Below, piece by piece: positions 19,476 to 29,266 of a stretch of DNA of 64,000 nucleotides. The stretch comes from Leptospira ryugenii (lineage in GTDB: Bacteria; Spirochaetota; Leptospiria; Leptospirales; Leptospiraceae): contig NZ_BFBB01000002.1 in NCBI RefSeq assembly GCF_003114855.1, forward strand, positions 372,001-436,000. The letters run 5' to 3'. The stretch's first letter is position 1. Each line of letters begins with the position of its first letter. A program made the translations under genes and the position numbers. Under the pieces are notes generated by a model. It searched no databases. It was not told the DNA's origin and saw nothing but the letters and a program-made list of their open reading frames with translations.

Positions 19476-20396
19476 TTAAGTTTTTGCTTTTTTTCCTTCC
19501 GTAAGATTTGCAATCAAATTCGGAAGGTTCATCACATCTGCAGGGATGAGAATTTCCGTATTCTCTTTAGCCACATGCAAGAAACTCTGAATGAATGACT
19601 TAGTGATTTGGAGTTTGATTGCTGCCGAACCAGTTTGGTCAGAGATTGCATTTGCGATGGATTCAATTCCTTTTGCAGTCGCAGCAGCCAAAGCTTCAAT
19701 TTCATTTGCTTTTCCTTCCGCTGAGTTGATACGTCTTTGTTTTTCCCCTTCAGACCGGTTGATAGCTTCCTCTTTTAAACCTAAAGATCGATTGATGCGG
19801 GAATCCCTTTCTCCTTCTGAAAGTAGAATCTGCGAACGCTTCACAATCTGAGCCTTTTTTTCTTTTTCCATTGCTTCCAAGACAGATTTGGGAGGCACTA
19901 TGTTTAGAATTTCATAGCGATTCACTTTTATGCCCCAAGGCTCAGAAGCTTGGTCCAATGCTGCTACAATTGTACTATTGATCAGATCTTTTTCACCGAT
20001 GGTTTTATCTAATTCCATTGTTCCAATTACGGAACGCATGGTAGTTTGTGCCAACAGGATGGAGGCAAATTTATAATCTTGGATCCCATAAGAGGCACGA
20101 ACAGGATCAATTACTTTTAAATACAGAACTCCATCAACCTTCACCTGAACATTGTCATGCGTAATGCAAATTTGAGGTTCTACATCTATAGCCTGTTCCT
20201 TTAGTGTATGGAAGTAGGCATCTCGGTCAACAAATGGAAGGATAATATGGAATCCCGCCCGTAAAGTTTGGCTGTATTTACCTAGCCTCTCCACGATGAG
20301 TACATCTTGTGCGGATATGATCCGTATGCATCTAAATATTTTGTAGGCAAGGTAAATGGTGACAAGCGCCCAAAAGGCAATGACATGATAACTCAT
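19476..20396 (-). CDS. SPFH-domain (stomatin/prohibitin-like) membrane protein, second of two paralogs
   Basis: 306 residues: an N-terminal membrane helix (ALVTIYLAYKIFRCI), the SPFH/band-7 domain (RLGKYSQTLRAGFHIILPFVDR onwards), and a C-terminal coiled-coil rich in Glu, Ala and Arg such as EGKANEIEALAAATAKGIES. Such proteins form oligomeric membrane microdomain scaffolds, resembling QmcA/HflK-type proteins. It lies 1 base after its paralog's stop, with AGGAGAG in front of the ATG. It is the third gene of an NfeD-SPFH-SPFH set. Confidence 0.88.
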   Translation of the reverse strand: MSYHVIAFWALVTIYLAYKIFRCIRIISAQDVLIVERLGKYSQTLRAGFHIILPFVDRDAYFHTLKEQAIDVEPQICITHDNVQVKVDGVLYLKVIDPVRASYGIQDYKFASILLAQTTMRSVIGTMELDKTIGEKDLINSTIVAALDQASEPWGIKVNRYEILNIVPPKSVLEAMEKEKKAQIVKRSQILLSEGERDSRINRSLGLKEEAINRSEGEKQRRINSAEGKANEIEALAAATAKGIESIANAISDQTGSAAIKLQITKSFIQSFLHVAKENTEILIPADVMNLPNLIANLTEGKKAKT

Positions 20397-20397
20397 A

Positions 20398-21321
20398 TTA
20401 GTTCTCTCCTGCTTGTGGGATTTTTGTAGTTATGCGAGACAGTCCTTCAAATACTCCGCCTATGTTAGCTAAGTTTTCTGGGACAACTGTCGTTTTGGAA
20501 TTTTTTAAGATAGAACCCAGTGCATCCAGATATTCTTGTGTGATCTGAAGGCTTACAGCTTCCTTTCCCCCTTTTTTGGAAATGGCTTCTGAGACCATTT
20601 GTAGGCCTTTCGCAGTTGCCGTCGCGATCAATTCAATCTCCTTTGCCCGGCCCGTTGCTTCATTGACAAGTCGGATCTTTTCACCTTCCGAGATATTGAT
20701 TGATTCTTGCATCTCTCCCATTGATTTGTTGACGAGAGATTCTTTTTCTCCTTGGGAGATGGTAATTTCAGCTCGTCTTTCTCTTTCCGATTTCATTTGG
20801 TCTTCCATCGCTAATAGGATTTGTTTGGGAGGAGTGATGTTTCTCAGTTCATAACGAGTGACTTTTATCCCCCAAGCATCTGTGGCTCTATCGATATTGG
20901 ATACCACATTGCCATTGATTTCATCCCTTTCTGAGAGAAGATTATCGAAGAGCAATTTTCCGATTTCGGAACGTAGAGTCGTTTGTGCTAGTTGGGAGGT
21001 AGCTAACATAAAATTATCGATTCCATACGATGCTTTTTCGCTATCCATTACCTTAAGGTACAAGACACCATCCACTTCTACAGAAACGTTATCGCGTGTG
21101 ATGCAGATCTGCGGGTCAATGTCTATGGTTTGTTCTTTCAAATCCTGTCGATAGCGAATCTGGTCTATAAACGGAATCAAAAAATAAAAACCTGGTTTGA
21201 GAATGCCTTGGAAGACACCCAGTCTTTCTTTAACAAACTCTTGTTGCTCAGGTACGATGATGATTGTTTTTCGTATGATGTAAACCACCAACACGAATAA
21301 TACGATGGCTATGTTTTCCAT
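20398..21321 (-). CDS. SPFH-domain (stomatin/prohibitin-like) membrane protein, first of two paralogs
   Basis: 307 residues with the same plan as its neighbour: an N-terminal helix (IAIVLFVLVVYIIRKT), SPFH domain (RLGVFQGILKPGFYFLIPF and ITRDNVSVEVDGVLYLKVMD), then a Glu/Ala/Arg coiled coil. The paralogs share long identical segments such as QICITxDNV and TxGVLYLKV, so they are a tandem duplication and probably form a hetero-oligomer, as HflK/HflC do. It lies between the NfeD-like gene (91 bases upstream) and the second paralog. Confidence 0.88.
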   Translation of the reverse strand: MENIAIVLFVLVVYIIRKTIIIVPEQQEFVKERLGVFQGILKPGFYFLIPFIDQIRYRQDLKEQTIDIDPQICITRDNVSVEVDGVLYLKVMDSEKASYGIDNFMLATSQLAQTTLRSEIGKLLFDNLLSERDEINGNVVSNIDRATDAWGIKVTRYELRNITPPKQILLAMEDQMKSERERRAEITISQGEKESLVNKSMGEMQESINISEGEKIRLVNEATGRAKEIELIATATAKGLQMVSEAISKKGGKEAVSLQITQEYLDALGSILKNSKTTVVPENLANIGGVFEGLSRITTKIPQAGEN

Positions 21322-21412
21322 GTATCGTATCCACTCCTTTTTGTGAATGTAGAGGCAAAGCGTATCCTAGATACCCGGAAGAAAAAAGGAATTTTTTACC
21401 TCTTGGATTTTT

Positions 21413-21871
21413 TTATGCCACAGGCTCTGTTGGTTCAACGAAGAAGGTGAGGTTGTCTCGTCTGGTGATCCGAACCAGACTGCCTTTGGGGATTCTCTTC
21501 CCTTGCGTTGTGGCATCCCAAATTGTCCCTTGGAAGCGGACCTTTCCACCGAGCTGTCCTACAAGTATGTCCTGCTCCACCTTAACAATTTGGTTCAGGT
21601 AATCTTCTTTCACAAAGGGATCCACTGTCTTTTCCGATCGAAAGAGCTTTCGGACAAAATGGCCTCCGATGAGAAGGGAACCCAAAGTAGAGACCATCCA
21701 AACAATGGCCTGTTGGCTAAAACTGAGAGGGAACCAAAGGTGGACTAGGCCAGTCACAAGAGAGCCAAAACCCAAAAACATAATAAAGGTACCAGGGAAG
21801 ACAAATTCCAAAGCGATGAAAATCACTGCGGAAATGATCCAAAGTGTAGATGATTCTGTAATCAGATCCAA
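21413..21871 (-). CDS. NfeD-like membrane protein
   Basis: 152 residues: two or more membrane helices in the first 70 residues (SSTLWIISAVIFIALEFVF and QQAIVWMVSTLGSLLIGGH), then a C-terminal OB-fold region (GQLGGKVRFQGTIWDATTQG, KGSLVRITRRDNLTFFVEP). NfeD short forms are known to sit next to SPFH proteins and modify their assembly, which is exactly the context here. TTG start at 21871 with GGAGG five bases upstream. The first gene of the set. Confidence 0.87.
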   Translation of the reverse strand: MDLITESSTLWIISAVIFIALEFVFPGTFIMFLGFGSLVTGLVHLWFPLSFSQQAIVWMVSTLGSLLIGGHFVRKLFRSEKTVDPFVKEDYLNQIVKVEQDILVGQLGGKVRFQGTIWDATTQGKRIPKGSLVRITRRDNLTFFVEPTEPVA

Positions 21872-21968
21872 GAGTCCCTCCGAGGATTGAGACTGGCCTG
21901 GCTTTTCAAAAGGCGCAAGAAAATAATACTTTGAAATGCATCCATAGGCCGAATTCTAGGAGGAAAAA

Positions 21969-22409
21969 ATGAAACTAACCCTTGCCATCGTAGGATTTCT
22001 TTTGTTTGCCATCCAGTGGATCCCTGTTGACCGAAGCCAAAGACCAGAACCTGCGCCTCTCGAGGCCGAACCAGAGATCAAGTCCATCCTAGAACGGAGC
22101 TGTTTTGATTGCCATTCGAATCGTAGCCAATGGCCATTCTATTCGTATATTTCTCCCATTTCATTATTTGTTGAGCGGCATATCCAAGAAGGAAGAGAAG
22201 AATTGAATTTTTCAGAATGGGAGTCGCTATCCTTGAAGAAAAAGGCTACCTATGCAGGCAGTATAAGAGAAAGTATCGAAGAGGGGGAAATGCCTCTCTT
22301 CTCCTACACCATTCTCCATAGAAATGCTATTCTAAGTGAAACTGACCGTAAGACCCTCATCCAGTGGACGGAAAGAATCGAAAATGAATACGACAAGGAA
22401 TCAGAATGA
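21969..22409 (+). CDS. Haem-binding-domain exported protein
   Basis: 146 residues: a membrane-inserted or cleaved N-terminal segment ([18 protein letters not shown]), then a haem-binding domain of the cytochrome-c-like kind with CFDCHSN (Cys-x-x-Cys-His), [14 protein letters not shown] and a late Met/His stretch [12 protein letters not shown] that gives candidate axial ligands. Such proteins occur as periplasmic single-haem proteins of mostly unknown role. Its stop overlaps the argH ATG (ATGA at 22406). TAGGAGG just before the ATG is a strong ribosome-binding site. Confidence 0.82.
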   Translation: MKLTLAIVGFLLFAIQWIPVDRSQRPEPAPLEAEPEIKSILERSCFDCHSNRSQWPFYSYISPISLFVERHIQEGREELNFSEWESLSLKKKATYAGSIRESIEEGEMPLFSYTILHRNAILSETDRKTLIQWTERIENEYDKESE

Positions 22410-23833
22410 AATCTAAAAAACTTTGGGGAGGTCGTTTTGAAGAAGCTCCTTCTTCGATAATGGTGCGCATGGGGGAGTCCATTTCCTATGATAAAACTTT
22501 GTTTGCACAAGACGTACGCGGTTCCATTGCGCATGCCCGGATGTTACAAAAGATAGGTATTCTTTCGAAAGTAGAACTCAAAAAAATGGAATTAGGTCTC
22601 TTACAAGTTTTAAAAGAGATCAAAGCGAATCAATTTGAATTTAAAATTGAAAATGAAGACATTCATATGTCGATTGAATCTCGTTTAACGGAGATTATTG
22701 GGGATTTAGGAAAAAAGTTACACACGGGAAGGTCTCGGAATGACCAGGTCTCACAAGATGTACGACTCTATTTGAAAGATGAGATTATCTTGATCTTAGA
22801 ATCGTTCCTTAGTCTTTTGGCTGTTTGGATCCGAAAGGCAGAATCGTCCATCGATATTATCTTTCCTGGCTATACCCATTTGCAAATTGCACAGCCTATA
22901 CGGGCTTCTCATTATTTCTTATCACATTTTTGGGCCAATGTCCGCGACTTTGAAGAATTTCTGGCTAGTTTCGATAGAGCAGATGAGCTTGTCTTAGGAT
23001 CGGGCGCCTTGGCGGGTGTGAACTACCCAACAGACCGTGTGTTTTTACAGAAAGAGCTCCGGTTATCGGCAATCAATGAAAATTCGATCGATGGCGTATC
23101 CCAAAGAGATCACATTTTAAAATTTTTATTTTCCGTTTCTCAGTTTTCTTTACATGCATCCCGTTTTGCAGAGGAAGTGATTCTATTTTCTTCTTTAGAA
23201 TTTTCTTATTTTCGTTTGCCTGACTCACTCACAACTGGTTCCTCAATTATGCCACAGAAAAAAAATCCAGATATTGCGGAATTGATCCGTGGAAAAGCAG
23301 GAAGGGTCATAGGGGGACTCAACCATTTGATGGTGATGATCAAGGGTACTCCCTTTGCCTACAACCGAGATTTCCAAGAAGATAAAATTCCATTATTTGA
23401 TGCCGTAAACCAAGTAAAACTGGTGTTAGAAGGTGTGAGAGAGATGGTAAGAGAACTAAAAATCTTAGAAAAAAACACGGAAAAGAGTCTGAAGCAAGGT
23501 TTTGCAACAGCAACCGATTTGGCAGATTGGTTAGTAAAACGAAAAGGTTTACCATTTCGTAGTTCACACGAAATTGTGGGCGAACTCGTGAAGCGTTGCA
23601 CGGAAAAGCATTGGACTCTCGATACAATTCCCAAGGAAGAAAGGAAAAAAATACATGAAGCACTCGTAGACCCAGAATACGAAGAAGCCATTTCTCTAGA
23701 GACTTCTTGTGAAAAGAAAGATGTTAGAGGTGGGACTGCCAGAAGACGGCAGATAGAACAAATCTCTAAAGCTAAGCAGAAATTAAATGATTTAACCAAA
23801 CAATACATACAAAGAAAAGGAAAGCTCAAATGA
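22406..23833 (+). CDS. argH: Argininosuccinate lyase
   Basis: Final enzyme of arginine synthesis: splits argininosuccinate into arginine and fumarate. The fumarase/aspartase superfamily signature [20 protein letters not shown] is at 278-297 (catalytic Ser279/Ser280), HTGRSRNDQ at 106-114, and the catalytic-base region TPFAYNRD follows. Length 475 is normal. It overlaps the preceding gene and the following cyclophilin by 4 bases, which suggests a translation-coupled run of four genes. Confidence 0.97.
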   Translation: MKSKKLWGGRFEEAPSSIMVRMGESISYDKTLFAQDVRGSIAHARMLQKIGILSKVELKKMELGLLQVLKEIKANQFEFKIENEDIHMSIESRLTEIIGDLGKKLHTGRSRNDQVSQDVRLYLKDEIILILESFLSLLAVWIRKAESSIDIIFPGYTHLQIAQPIRASHYFLSHFWANVRDFEEFLASFDRADELVLGSGALAGVNYPTDRVFLQKELRLSAINENSIDGVSQRDHILKFLFSVSQFSLHASRFAEEVILFSSLEFSYFRLPDSLTTGSSIMPQKKNPDIAELIRGKAGRVIGGLNHLMVMIKGTPFAYNRDFQEDKIPLFDAVNQVKLVLEGVREMVRELKILEKNTEKSLKQGFATATDLADWLVKRKGLPFRSSHEIVGELVKRCTEKHWTLDTIPKEERKKIHEALVDPEYEEAISLETSCEKKDVRGGTARRRQIEQISKAKQKLNDLTKQYIQRKGKLK

Positions 23834-24702
23834 TCAATACGATACGAACTATATTATTTTTAGGATTCCTAGTTGCCCTAGGCTTTACAGCATGTTCCAA
23901 TCAAAAATTTAAGAAACTCACGTATGAACCTGTTTCGTATGGAAAAATAAATGTAGTCGTTCGCAAGTTGGAAACAAGCTATGCCAAATTGCCCGAAAAA
24001 CCAGCCATATACGCCATTATCAATACAAACGTGGGGGATTTGGTCTTGGAATTGTACCATGAGGCCGCTCCCAAAACGGTGCAAAATTTTATTGATTTAG
24101 CTCAAGGTGAAAAAGAGTTTCGAACGGAAAAAGGTACCGAAAAACGGCCGTTTTACGATGGATTGAAATTCCACAGAGTCATCAAAGATTTTATGGCACA
24201 AGGTGGTTGCCCGAGGGGAGATGGAACAGGTGGTCCTGGCTATCAGTTTGAAGATGAAATCAATGGTAAGGCCTTGGGGCTAGGTGCAGTCAAAGTAAAG
24301 GAGGCTCCTCAATACCAGACACAACTCCAAAGGTTAATCTTTACCGAGTTTAACATCCAAACCAAACAAGATTTAGATGCAAAGGGTGCAGAGGTTGAAG
24401 AGGCATACGTGCAGGCATTGGAACTACCGGTTTTGGAAGTTTTGCATAGGGTTGGTTACCGATTTAATGAAGTTTTACCGAGTAAACCTCCTGTAAGAGG
24501 CTCTCTTGCGATGGCAAATGCTGGTCCAAATACAAATGGTTCACAATTTTTTATTAACCAAGTAGATACTCCGCATCTAACTGGGATTCATACTGTATTT
24601 GGTCAGCTGGTAAGTGGCTGGGATGTACTAGATAGAATCATAGAGAAAGGGAATTTACAGACTACCATCAAACATATCAGTATCATTGATAAACGAATAT
24701 GA
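23830..24702 (+). CDS. Cyclophilin-type peptidyl-prolyl isomerase lipoprotein
   Basis: 290 residues. A lipoprotein signal with GFTAC lipobox (Cys22) places it in a membrane, facing the periplasm. The cyclophilin domain starts near 52 and shows [13 protein letters not shown] (with Arg in the active site), GSQFFINQ and [13 protein letters not shown] roughly 65-residue insert between EINGKALG and [11 protein letters not shown] is absent from small cyclophilins. Known role: assisting folding of exported proteins. ATGA overlaps with argH before it and the helical protein after it. Confidence 0.9.
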   Translation: MINTIRTILFLGFLVALGFTACSNQKFKKLTYEPVSYGKINVVVRKLETSYAKLPEKPAIYAIINTNVGDLVLELYHEAAPKTVQNFIDLAQGEKEFRTEKGTEKRPFYDGLKFHRVIKDFMAQGGCPRGDGTGGPGYQFEDEINGKALGLGAVKVKEAPQYQTQLQRLIFTEFNIQTKQDLDAKGAEVEEAYVQALELPVLEVLHRVGYRFNEVLPSKPPVRGSLAMANAGPNTNGSQFFINQVDTPHLTGIHTVFGQLVSGWDVLDRIIEKGNLQTTIKHISIIDKRI

Positions 24703-25298
24703 ATTATTTAGAAGGAATTGAAATCATCCAAAAATATACGGCTGGTTCCTCAGTGGAACCTGTATTACAGTTCGTAAGTTCAGTTCCTTATGATGGCGAT
24801 GGCTTCGCTCGTGCCTTGGATGAGATCGGAGGTATCAACCGATACCCAGATACATTTGTTGGACTACTTTCTTTTTTGAGCTTTTTGTTAGCTGAAAAAA
24901 AAATCGTAAGCGATCTATATGAAAGCGCATTGGAACGCTATGACAGGCTCAACCAGCATACAAGCAAACGAAAACCTACAGAAGAAGAGGCGAAAATCAA
25001 ACGCACCTTGACGGACTTTATCTTAAAAGTAGAAAAAGTCTTTGAAGTCCAAGACCTAACAGATGAAAGTTTAGTCAAAGAACTCAATCGATTTGTCTCT
25101 GAATCCAATCTCTATGGAATCACTGAGAACGAGGTCAAAAACTTAAAACTATCTACAAAAACAGTAGCCCTCGTCGAATCCCATTTGGACAAACTCCGAG
25201 AGTCCTACTACCAATACAAAAAGCTAAGGTCCATCATGGAGCGTCTGATTCGTATTGCCGATTATATCTTAGAAGATGCTGAGCGTATGCGCACATAA
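24699..25298 (+). CDS. Helical cytoplasmic protein of unknown function
   Basis: 199 residues with no signal peptide or membrane segment. The composition is rich in Lys, Glu and Leu, with helical stretches such as KLRSIMERLIRIADYILEDAERMR and AKIKRTLTDFILKVEKVF, so it is probably all-helical and partly coiled-coil. No motif I recognise. It is co-translated with the cyclophilin (ATGA at 24699) and ends the run. A weak IR (ACATAA/TTATGT) follows the stop. Confidence 0.75.
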   Translation: MNYLEGIEIIQKYTAGSSVEPVLQFVSSVPYDGDGFARALDEIGGINRYPDTFVGLLSFLSFLLAEKKIVSDLYESALERYDRLNQHTSKRKPTEEEAKIKRTLTDFILKVEKVFEVQDLTDESLVKELNRFVSESNLYGITENEVKNLKLSTKTVALVESHLDKLRESYYQYKKLRSIMERLIRIADYILEDAERMRT

Positions 25299-25348
25299 TT
25301 TTTTATGTCTTAAAAAAAGAATTTTGTTTTTACACTTTTTGCCGACAA

Positions 25349-26350
25349 ATGAGATGTATGGCGAGAAGCATATCCGCATTTGTCTTTTTATGGCTTGTTT
25401 TAGCTGAGATTCTTTACGCTTTCCCTGACCGAGATGCTCGTGGGGAGTCTATAGAGAATTTTTTAGCACTCCAAGGCAAAATCCATCTCGAACTGCCCAA
25501 GCGAAATTTTGAAGAACGGGAAAGAATCGCATTGGAGTATAGCATTCGCAATACAGGGAAAGAAGTAGTTCGGATTTTTCCTGCGGGAGACTATCGCTAT
25601 AGCTTTCAGATCCTAATCAAAGATGGAGAGGATAGACTCCTTGCTCCACTAGAAGACCCAGAATTCCATGATCCGATATTAAAACGCAGGACAACCATTG
25701 TAAATTTGGTGGGAGATGCCAACAAGGAGATTATCCTCCACAAAGGAGAGTCTTTCTCTCGTACCATCTATCTGGATGAATTGTACGCTTTTGAGCCTGG
25801 TAAAAAATACTATGTTACAGGCTATTTTTATCCTAACTATACTGAGGATAAAAGGAATTTCCTACGTTCAGAAAACACTGTATCATTTCTTTTGCAGAGT
25901 CGACCCAAAGAGAAAGTTAGCTCACTCATCCAATTGCCGGGCCAAGAAATCACCAAATTGAGTCCAGAGGAAACATTATTTTTATTTCTTGGTTCGGAAA
26001 TGAAGAAGAACTGGGAAGGTCATTTTAAATGGATTCACTTCCCTGAATATATATTGAATTACGATCGGTTCAGCACTATCTATTCGGAAAGTCCTGTGGG
26101 AGAAAGGGAAGCGATTATCCAGGAATTTAAGGAATATTTGACAAGTTCTCCTTCTGGTGTGTTAAAATACTTTAAAATCCTTTCTGTAGAATACCCAAGT
26201 GTTAGAGATGCGCGGGTCCTCGTCTATGTAGAGAGGATGCAGGGAAGATTTAAGAGTCGCTACGAATACCAATATAGTTTACATTTGGATATGAATGATC
26301 GATCGGCTCTTTGGCAAATTAAGAATGTGTTGGTAAAGGTAAAAAAATGA
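25349..26350 (+). CDS. Exported protein of unknown function preceding fliM
   Basis: 333 residues with a signal peptide (ISAFVFLWLVLAEILYA). Residues 45-190 look like a beta-sandwich (IHLELPKRNFEERERIALEY, EPGKKYYVTGYFYP), the C-terminal part resembles an alpha/beta domain with conserved-looking YEYQYSLHLDMNDRSALWQIK. No known family recognised. Its stop overlaps the fliM ATG by 4 bases (ATGA), so it may have a role connected with the motor, or just share an mRNA. The start could be the ATG at 25349 or at 25358; neither has a clear ribosome-binding site. Confidence 0.75.
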   Translation: MRCMARSISAFVFLWLVLAEILYAFPDRDARGESIENFLALQGKIHLELPKRNFEERERIALEYSIRNTGKEVVRIFPAGDYRYSFQILIKDGEDRLLAPLEDPEFHDPILKRRTTIVNLVGDANKEIILHKGESFSRTIYLDELYAFEPGKKYYVTGYFYPNYTEDKRNFLRSENTVSFLLQSRPKEKVSSLIQLPGQEITKLSPEETLFLFLGSEMKKNWEGHFKWIHFPEYILNYDRFSTIYSESPVGEREAIIQEFKEYLTSSPSGVLKYFKILSVEYPSVRDARVLVYVERMQGRFKSRYEYQYSLHLDMNDRSALWQIKNVLVKVKK

Positions 26351-27372
26351 CCGAAATCCTTTCTCAAGATGAAATTGATGCTCTGTTAAATGCGATCTCC
26401 TCAGGTGAAGTTTCTGAGGATGAATACTCCTCTGTAGGCGAACAAAAGAAAGTCAAAATTTATGACTTTAAAAGGCCAGACAAGTTTTCGAAAGACCAGA
26501 TCCGTACGCTTCAGATGATGCATGAAACCTTTGCTCGTTTGGCCACTACGGGTTTATCTGCTCAGCTGCGTGCCCTAGTTGTGGTCCACGTGGCCTCGGT
26601 TGACCAGTTAACCTATGAAGAATTCATTCGTTCCATTCCCAACCCAACCACTCTGGCCGTGATCAATATGGACCCCCTCCGTGGATCGGCTATCTTAGAA
26701 ATTGACCCTTCTATCTCCTTTACGATCATAGATCGTTTGTTTGGTGGTAAAGGTGAATCTTCCAAAGTAAATCGAGAACTTTCCGATATCGAACTTTCAG
26801 TAATGGAAGGTATCATCGTTCGAATTTTAGGGAACTTACGTGAATCATGGTCTACTGTAATTGATTTACGCCCTCGTTTAGGGAATATTGAAACAAACCC
26901 GCAGTTTGCGCAGGTGGTTCCTCCGAATGACATGGTGGTTTTGATTACTCTAGAAACAAAAGTAGGAGAAGTTGAAGGGATGACTAACCTTTGTATTCCC
27001 TATATCACCATTGAGCCAATCATCAATAAACTATCAGCGCAGTATTGGTATTCCTCCATCCGAAAAGGAGAGGTAGATGAGAATAGGGCCGTCATCCAGG
27101 AACGACTTGACCAAGTCAAGATTCCGCTGATTTCAGAAGTGGGCTCCGTAGACATTTCGTTAAACGATCTTATGAATTTACAATTGGGTGATGTTATCAA
27201 GTTGGAAAATACTCCTATCAAATCAGATCTTACGGTAAAGGTCGGAGACAGAAGTAAATTCAAGGCCACTCCAGGAAAGGTGGGGAATCGTTTGGCAATT
27301 CAAATCGGTGATAGCATTGAAGACATTCCAGACGAACTGCTTGGTTCTACAAGATCCGAACAGGAATATTGA
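26347..27372 (+). CDS. fliM: Flagellar motor switch protein FliM
   Basis: 341 residues with all three FliM parts: the CheY-binding peptide at the N-terminus (LSQDEIDALLNAI), the CheC-like middle domain (DKFSKDQIRTLQMMHETFARL through IDRLFGGKGE), and the C-terminal SpoA/FliN-like domain (VGSVDISLNDLMNLQLGDVIKL). Builds the switch complex with FliG and FliN and is the site where phospho-CheY reverses the motor. The upstream gene is coupled by ATGA. The gene ends 46 bases before the phosphodiesterase gene. Confidence 0.97.
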   Translation: MTEILSQDEIDALLNAISSGEVSEDEYSSVGEQKKVKIYDFKRPDKFSKDQIRTLQMMHETFARLATTGLSAQLRALVVVHVASVDQLTYEEFIRSIPNPTTLAVINMDPLRGSAILEIDPSISFTIIDRLFGGKGESSKVNRELSDIELSVMEGIIVRILGNLRESWSTVIDLRPRLGNIETNPQFAQVVPPNDMVVLITLETKVGEVEGMTNLCIPYITIEPIINKLSAQYWYSSIRKGEVDENRAVIQERLDQVKIPLISEVGSVDISLNDLMNLQLGDVIKLENTPIKSDLTVKVGDRSKFKATPGKVGNRLAIQIGDSIEDIPDELLGSTRSEQEY

Positions 27373-27418
27373 TCTCTGTCATTGGGAATTTTGTTTTTCT
27401 GTGAAGGGTGCTTAATCT

Positions 27419-28783
27419 ATGCATCGAACATGGGTTCAATTTTTGATCCTATTCTGGATTGGGTGTGGAAGTATTTTATTTGCGAATCCAAAAACCAAAC
27501 AAAAAATAAAGCCCAAAACCATCATCATTTCTGTGGATGGTTTTCCCTACTACTACTGGTCCAAACAAGAACATAGGCAACACTTTCCTCATCTTACTCG
27601 TATATTCGAGAAATATGGAGTCTTTCCCTTAGAGACTGTCAATCCCTCTGTGACGTATCCTGCGCATACCTCTATGGTGACAGGAAAGGATCCCATTGAA
27701 CATGGCATCTATAACAACACTCTATCCGATCCATTTGACCGAAACGACGGTGGTTGGATGTGGTATGCAGAAGACATACAAGTCCCGACACTCTGGACTC
27801 TCGCAAAAGATCGGGGCAAAAAAACGGCAAATGTATTTTGGCCAGTGACAGTAGGCGCCTCGATCGATTGGAATCTACCCCAGTACTGGCGAAAGAAAAT
27901 TCCAGAGGACGATAAACTTCTCCGCGCGCTTTCGACAAAAGGTCTACACAAGGAAGCTGAATCTAAAGTAGGTACTCCCTTAAATGATGTAACAAAAGAT
28001 GAAATCAAATTAAAGACAGCTTCCTATCTATACAAAACCTACCAACCAGATCTACTCTTTGTTTATACCACGGATTTGGATAGTATGCACCATGCTTATG
28101 GACCTAGTTCTGAACAGGCACTCAAACGTTTGACGGAAATCGACAAGGCCTTACAGGAATTCTTCGTCTCATTAGGAGTGTTTTCTAAAGGTGGTCCAAA
28201 CCTTATCTTAGTGTCAGACCATGGATTTTTTTCTGCTGAGGAAGTTTGTGCACCGAATGTAATACTGAAACAAAGAGGCTATATCCAAGACGAATCCTCA
28301 ACTTACAAACTCACGTTTAAAAGTTCGGGTGGCATTGCAATTTTATTGCCCGGAGAAGGAACATCTATCTCTGAAGAAGAAGTGGAAAGCATTGCAAAGG
28401 AAATTGTAAGTGTATGTACAGGCGCGACTTGGTTATCTTTTCGCAATGGAGAGAAACCAGAGAATCTATCGGAAATGGAAATGCAAAGGTTGAAAAGACT
28501 CAACACTCTCCATCCGAAAGCGATAGGAATTTTACAAACGAAGCAAGCTCTCTTTTTTTCAGGGTCGAGAAAAGGCGAAGTCTATTCCAAATCTTCCAAA
28601 AAAATCCATGGCCATGGGTACTGGAATGATATGGAGGAGATGAAAACGATAGGATTTGTCTATTCAGCGAATGGAAATAAGTACAAAATGTCCTCAGTTA
28701 AGGACATTTTCACAATTGTAAAAGACATGATGCAGCTGGATAGAAACTCGATTCAAAAACAAAAACCAAAGTCTAAAAAGTAA
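27419..28783 (+). CDS. Nucleotide pyrophosphatase/phosphodiesterase-type exported enzyme
   Basis: 454 residues; signal peptide (VQFLILFWIGCGSILFA). An alkaline-phosphatase-superfamily fold of the NPP type: metal ligand in IIISVDGFPYYYW, nucleophile Thr in NPSVTYPAHTSMVTG, metal ligands DLDSMHHAYGP and SDHGFFS, and a late HGHGYWND His. Such enzymes hydrolyse phosphodiester or pyrophosphate bonds of nucleotides or related molecules; the substrate here is unknown. No obvious operon partner; its end meets the convergent ferredoxin gene with no gap. Confidence 0.88.
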   Translation: MHRTWVQFLILFWIGCGSILFANPKTKQKIKPKTIIISVDGFPYYYWSKQEHRQHFPHLTRIFEKYGVFPLETVNPSVTYPAHTSMVTGKDPIEHGIYNNTLSDPFDRNDGGWMWYAEDIQVPTLWTLAKDRGKKTANVFWPVTVGASIDWNLPQYWRKKIPEDDKLLRALSTKGLHKEAESKVGTPLNDVTKDEIKLKTASYLYKTYQPDLLFVYTTDLDSMHHAYGPSSEQALKRLTEIDKALQEFFVSLGVFSKGGPNLILVSDHGFFSAEEVCAPNVILKQRGYIQDESSTYKLTFKSSGGIAILLPGEGTSISEEEVESIAKEIVSVCTGATWLSFRNGEKPENLSEMEMQRLKRLNTLHPKAIGILQTKQALFFSGSRKGEVYSKSSKKIHGHGYWNDMEEMKTIGFVYSANGNKYKMSSVKDIFTIVKDMMQLDRNSIQKQKPKSKK

Positions 28784-29002
28784 TCAATGTTTCTTCCAAT
28801 GGATGCATTCGCCTGGGCATTCATCCATTTCTTTTTGTACTTTAGAAATATCATCTAGAGGTATCAGTGCATCATTGATCGAAGATCCTGAGATATGAGT
28901 CTGGGATAGATCATCCTCATCCATCATAAAATACTTTGGTAAGTTATCAGCACACTGGTTACAAGATGTACAATTGTCTTTGTCTACGTAGGCTTTTTTC
29001 AT
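28784..29002 (-). CDS. Single [4Fe-4S] ferredoxin
   Basis: 72 residues. Cys11, Cys14 and Cys17 in NCTSCNQCADN and Cys62 in DECPGECIHW give the CxxCxxC...C set for one [4Fe-4S] cluster; Cys66 is an extra Cys. Cytoplasmic electron carrier. It is coupled to the SemiSWEET gene by an ATGA overlap and lies downstream of queF. A ferredoxin next to an uptake protein and a nitrile reductase is an odd set; no shared pathway is obvious, since QueF uses NADPH. Confidence 0.88.
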   Translation of the reverse strand: MKKAYVDKDNCTSCNQCADNLPKYFMMDEDDLSQTHISGSSINDALIPLDDISKVQKEMDECPGECIHWKKH

Positions 29003-29265
29003 GCTGTTTCATTCTCCTTTTCTTCAGAAATTTTATAATAGAGGATCGTAAGAACAAATCCTAAAGTGACGGCATTTGCTAGTATGATGGGCAAGTTGGT
29101 CAAAAGAACCCCGTAGCAAAGCCAAAGAAAAACACCAAGACCTTGCAATAGATACATATTTCTGGAAATATCCCTGGTTTGTTTTGTGAGGATCACTCGG
29201 AGTACTTGAGGTAAATAAGAAAGAGTCGTGAGAATGGCCGCGATATAACCAATCAGTAGTTCCAT
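28999..29265 (-). CDS. SemiSWEET sugar transporter
   Basis: 88 residues with three membrane helices (PQ-loop/MtN3 fold), which works as a dimer to carry glucose or other sugar. YLPQV holds the PQ motif. Trp48 and Asn64 fall at the positions known as sugar-binding in the L. biflexa SemiSWEET structure, and the whole chain closely resembles that protein as I recall it. The ATG at 29265 is chosen over an upstream TTG at 29328 because the extension (about 21 residues) lies in the queF reading and breaks the family's N-terminus (MELLIGYIAA). It begins one base after the queF stop. Confidence 0.93.
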   Translation of the reverse strand: MELLIGYIAAILTTLSYLPQVLRVILTKQTRDISRNMYLLQGLGVFLWLCYGVLLTNLPIILANAVTLGFVLTILYYKISEEKENETA

Positions 29266-29266
29266 G

